A stretch of 64,000 bases of DNA, taken from assembly GCA_934101175.1 (NCBI GenBank), contig CAKOQC010000005.1, positions 29,026 to 93,025 of the forward strand, read 5' to 3'. This DNA comes from RUG705 sp934101175. Lineage in GTDB: Bacteria > Bacillota_I > Bacilli_A > RF39 > UBA660. Within the stretch, counting starts at the first letter, position 1, and every line of letters begins with the position of its first letter. Positions 61,801 through 64,000 of this stretch are shown piece by piece. Both the position numbers and the translations under genes were made by a program. The notes under the pieces are model-generated. The model made no database searches and had not been told where the DNA came from. It worked only from the letters and a program-made list of their open reading frames with translations.

Positions 61801-64000
61801 TAAAATTGCAAAAAGAAGCTTTCGCTGAAACTTTAGGAGACATACAAAAAATATCAAGTTTAAGTGAAAATGTTGGAAATATTAGAAAAAGTCTTGCTAG
61901 TAATCCAGAAATACTTGAAGCATATAATAACTATTTAATAGGAAAAAATAGAGGTGAATGTGATACATTTGATGTATTTTTATCAACAATCGCAACAAGA
62001 ACAGCCTTAGAAATAGCTAATAATACTAATATTGATAACATCAGCACAGAAATCATTGAAGGATTTAAAATACAAAAAGAAAAAATTCAACAAGATATTG
62101 ATAACAAAACTAAAGCCCACGAAGAAAAAACTGCTAGAAAAACAGAAATAGATAATGAATTACAAAAGATTAATAATGAGATGGAACAACTTGATAATGA
62201 ATACAAAACAAAAGTAGAACAAAGAGAAAAAGCTATCGAAGAAGGCGCTAAAGAAAAAAGTAAAAAAATAAAAGATTTAGATAAAGAAATAGCAGATTTG
62301 AAACAGAAATATACCGATTTAAGAAATGAAAGAACAAATATTTTAAACAAAAGTGTTAATCTTGAACTAGATCTTATGCAACTACAATCTGGTATTAATA
62401 AGCTTAGCAAAGACATAGAAATAATTGATGGCAAAATAGCCACAGCAAACTCTGAAACCGTTAAAATTGCTACTACTCAATTTGCTAAAGAAATAGCCAA
62501 TTTGTTATATCCTAAAGGAACAGAACAAGCTAGTTTTACTCAAAGAATTCAAGAGTATTTAGATAAATTAATTAACAAAGATAACATTGTAGATATGACA
62601 CAAAATGTTACTGAAAACTACAATAAATTACTTAAAAATTTAGAAGAGTTAAATAGCGAGTTAGATTATGTAGATAAAGTTATTGATAATAAAAGATCCA
62701 ATAACAAATCAACACTTACAGAAGAAAATTATAGAAAGAAAGCCAAAAGAGAAATTGAAAGAATTAATGAACAATTAAATGAGTTTAATAAAAAATTCAA
62801 AGAATTAGACATTGATGCAGAAAAAGTAGCTGATTTACAAAGTGAATATGCAGAAGCACAAAAAACAAAAGAACAATTAGAAAGCAAAATAGCTGAGTTA
62901 GAAGAAAGACGTAGTAAATTAGATAAATATGATAAAGAGGCTATTGACCTAGGAAAACAAATTGAACAAATTAAAAATAATCAATTAGAACGATATAATG
63001 AAAGATTAAAACATCTTGAAACAGAACTTGGAAATATAAATGAAAGAATAAATCTTGATGACATTAAAATTCTAAACACACCAACAAAAAATAATTCATC
63101 AATCAAAGAACAATTGAAAGAATTGTATGATAAATTTCTTGGTAAAAGTGATAATGATTATGTTAATCCTTTGGAAAATTTAGAAGCAACTGAAGAAAAT
63201 TATCAATCATTGTTAAATGAAATAGAAGTCTTAAAAGAAGGAATAGCTAACTTAGAATCTGGTTTAATGACTTCTAACACTGAAAGTTACATAGAAAGTT
63301 TCAAAAAACAAATCACAACATTAGAAGAACAAGCTAATAATATGAAACTTAAGTTAGAAGAAAATGTACAAGAAAAAGCTAAAGTATCTGATCAAGTCGA
63401 AAATAAGACAGAAAATAAAGTTGAAGACTCATCAAAAAATAAAGTGATTGAAGAAACAGAAAATGCTAAAAAAACAGATTATGCCAAAGAGAAAACAAAA
63501 CAAAATGAGCAAACACAAACTAAAGATGCAAGTAAAACAGATACTAAAACAAATTCAGAAACAACAGAAAAATCAGAGTCAACCAAAACATCTAAACAAG
63601 AGGAAACTACTAAAACAACCGAAATGGTATTTGAGTCAGAGCCAGGCGAAGTTATAGATATCAATAGTATGAATTTAGATTTTGTTGAAGATCCATCCAA
63701 TACCTACATAACAGTAGATGGAAAAAGATATCGCGTATCAGATATTCTTGAAGCAAGAAAAAATAAAGTAATTGAAGAAACAGAAAACAATAAAAAAGCA
63801 GAGACAACAAAAACATCTAAACAGGAGCAAACTCCTAAAACAACCGAAATGGTATTTGAGTCAGAACCAGGCGAAGTTATAGATATCAATAGTATGAATT
63901 TAGATTTTGTTGAAGATCCATCTAATACCTACATAACAGTAGATGGAAAAAGATATCGCGTATCAGATATTCTTGAAGCAAGAAAAAATAAAGTAATTGA
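58884..64000 (+). CDS. giant zinc-ribbon protein with hydrophobic core, coiled coils and C-terminal repeats (3' end outside window)
   Basis: The frame is open from ATG 58884 (AAGGGTGTGG upstream) to the window end, at least 1,705 codons. Visible parts are: an N-terminal zinc ribbon (C3/C6 and C49/C52), an acidic Thr/Asn linker (about 72-115), a long helical region, and a hydrophobic Gly/Ala-rich segment at about 753-893 (SVIGNMAPVMIPSF...GPLAGIYLGPAAGMFFGQ). That segment closes with SEGSEEGLQEI near 866-876, a pattern I associate with large secreted or polymorphic toxins. Long coiled coils follow (about 1060-1410 and 1430-1505), then Lys/Thr/Glu linkers and 75-residue repeats. No toxin domain is seen yet. 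Probably a type VII-like effector or a large surface protein; function unknown. Confidence 0.75.
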   Translation, partial: MKCPKCGKEIISNTFFSDEILSKLFQGEEVIADNNIKLSCENGIISLTCPFCNEKIKISQEDLLKELKQNDTENNSNSETSTDQELPNTGTTDTENTEMNEIEEQKNDVDPNSMNYSSDIFIPQESQMYLGRELLIECILSATEIYNSICAVSTQIGDLDFDGLESYFLDEGEAIAESKKIAYDPCYAEQTLNRLNNVIEQLGGLDEDAAIEGLFTEDDEGNVLFKGNLLDLDLFKTTSLFEKIKSNLENRKDGIAGNSKLENILSYVGETLDTALVPSAEMTLAGMTHRTKREQELYDKYYGEMEKRIVGDNDKKDNNKDGDSDKDITINKNVSNEYLKVFGILSLDRASEEDDYASAENAMTYLAARQEEILKNFEAGKATEAELAEITSMNLSYSAQVSQIYSQETTKINNQMRANEAKMETIETAEREKAKSRINSESLTKNLLDSEKSQILENTIDSTLMANPEYAKLAKEQEILQTRINNYRDYQEVTEDFRDKTIMNTPEYPELSQNRIASHEIIANNEYGAGGDKFKDDVVYKDKDGNVIKDVSSYEAALYYAENDLSVPADVNDANNIKQLVKGFKEEYMTLEDFGTCNFYLNLALRNKELDKEARNNEAKARSLEERKDYVSDEELEDAYGLSHQQNPYGSLYQEYIRSIDMNYATQIIEDCYDDIMREKGYAHAEQIEKRIKNTEDGRGLIVATEGLWDGVCTFGEGFGYIFQNVARRSERDYKNEKLNTYLIEEQGEGYQYLYEFSSVIGNMAPVMIPSFILGPLAGIYLGPAAGMFFGQATGRLAMGLSAGGNAKRDALFQGLDPVEATFYGILSGSSEVLLETFIGAIPGISNMNGLLAIPGIKGYLAKMISEGSEEGLQEILAPFLLATAQGWKNDDGSAITFEEVWNSIDDDAVRKSFIFGALSAGLLNSPKLALDTASYVKTGDAGTFSNILNMKIQELIAKEGLTPEKMRGLNLLKLQKEAFAETLGDIQKISSLSENVGNIRKSLASNPEILEAYNNYLIGKNRGECDTFDVFLSTIATRTALEIANNTNIDNISTEIIEGFKIQKEKIQQDIDNKTKAHEEKTARKTEIDNELQKINNEMEQLDNEYKTKVEQREKAIEEGAKEKSKKIKDLDKEIADLKQKYTDLRNERTNILNKSVNLELDLMQLQSGINKLSKDIEIIDGKIATANSETVKIATTQFAKEIANLLYPKGTEQASFTQRIQEYLDKLINKDNIVDMTQNVTENYNKLLKNLEELNSELDYVDKVIDNKRSNNKSTLTEENYRKKAKREIERINEQLNEFNKKFKELDIDAEKVADLQSEYAEAQKTKEQLESKIAELEERRSKLDKYDKEAIDLGKQIEQIKNNQLERYNERLKHLETELGNINERINLDDIKILNTPTKNNSSIKEQLKELYDKFLGKSDNDYVNPLENLEATEENYQSLLNEIEVLKEGIANLESGLMTSNTESYIESFKKQITTLEEQANNMKLKLEENVQEKAKVSDQVENKTENKVEDSSKNKVIEETENAKKTDYAKEKTKQNEQTQTKDASKTDTKTNSETTEKSESTKTSKQEETTKTTEMVFESEPGEVIDINSMNLDFVEDPSNTYITVDGKRYRVSDILEARKNKVIEETENNKKAETTKTSKQEQTPKTTEMVFESEPGEVIDINSMNLDFVEDPSNTYITVDGKRYRVSDILEARKNKVI
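63436..64000 (+). repeat. 225-bp in-frame tandem repeats at the end of the giant gene
   Basis: The block FESEPGEVIDINSMNLDF through RYRVSDILEARKNKVI occurs twice: the Met before it is at 63624 and at 63849, exactly 225 bases (75 codons) apart. The copies differ at only a few bases. A third unit begins at about 63985 (AAAATAAAGTAATTGA) at the same spacing. The first unit carries about 33 extra residues of Lys/Thr/Glu linker. Near identity in DNA indicates recent duplication. Confidence 0.88.

Noticed and set aside
63448..63657. + strand Lys/Gln-rich ORF of 69 codons
   Set aside because: It is an out-of-frame product of the low-complexity linker in the giant gene.

Overview
The window is A+T-rich DNA from a low-GC Bacillota, most likely an uncultured Bacilli-type or Mollicutes-adjacent gut lineage (inference). 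Several features support this: a PolC-type replicative polymerase, T-box leaders before aspS and thrS, strong AGGAGG ribosome sites, CIRCE-like heat-shock operators, and genes of sporulating Firmicutes (yunB, a YutH/CotS-like protein, a DacF-type carboxypeptidase). The standard code is used. TGA is a stop, for example at the end of tadC and of the pilin-like gene, and TGG encodes Trp. Most genes lie on the + strand. The window is complete to the left apart from the region before polC; a very large gene runs off the right end.

Region by region. 0-6.5 kb: polC, then two paralogous secreted proteins with SipW-dependent-type signal segments and matching promoters. 6.5-15 kb: a T-box with an unusually short specifier stem, aspS, a ClpX-like AAA+ protein without the zinc domain, a TtcA-like tRNA thiolase, radC, deoD and a tandem M16 peptidase pair. 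15-20 kb: rpsB (with an extra C-terminal domain)-tsf, a small hypothetical gene, a second T-box and thrS. 20-29.5 kb: a surface and pilus region with a pilin-like protein carrying an InlB-type repeat and a Cys-rich tail, a cohesin-plus-dockerin membrane protein, and a compact Tad locus (two TadE/F-like proteins, TadZ, TadA, TadB, TadC). 29.7-37 kb: a YebC-family protein, yunB, a ZIP transporter, a PH-like protein, a NUDIX protein, a decayed lipoprotein gene, a nucleoside phosphorylase and a fused ABC transporter. 37-42 kb: the str cluster rpsL-rpsG-fusA-tuf.

42-52.8 kb: a YugP-like protein that has lost its protease motif, a PepSY-like ORF without a normal start, dacF, five tRNA genes (Val, Thr, Tyr, Gln, Lys), an S1-domain protein, a NifU-type protein, a YutH-like protein, topA, an orphan MvaI/BcnI-type restriction endonuclease with a non-canonical start, tRNA-Ala and tRNA-Pro, proS, secG, a thioredoxin-like lipoprotein and tRNA-Cys. 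53-57.5 kb: a hypothetical membrane protein, an SDR enzyme, and clpB divergent from hsp20 with two CIRCE-variant operators between them.

57.6-64 kb is the most unusual part. A promoter leads into a tandem WXG100-like protein, a small coiled-coil protein and an open reading frame of more than 1,700 codons. That frame has an N-terminal zinc ribbon, a central hydrophobic Gly/Ala-rich region, long coiled coils and near-identical 75-residue C-terminal repeats, and it is still open at base 64000. The layout resembles type VII secretion (WXG/LXG) effector cassettes, but the large protein does not start like an LXG protein. No secretion ATPase, toxin domain or immunity gene is visible.
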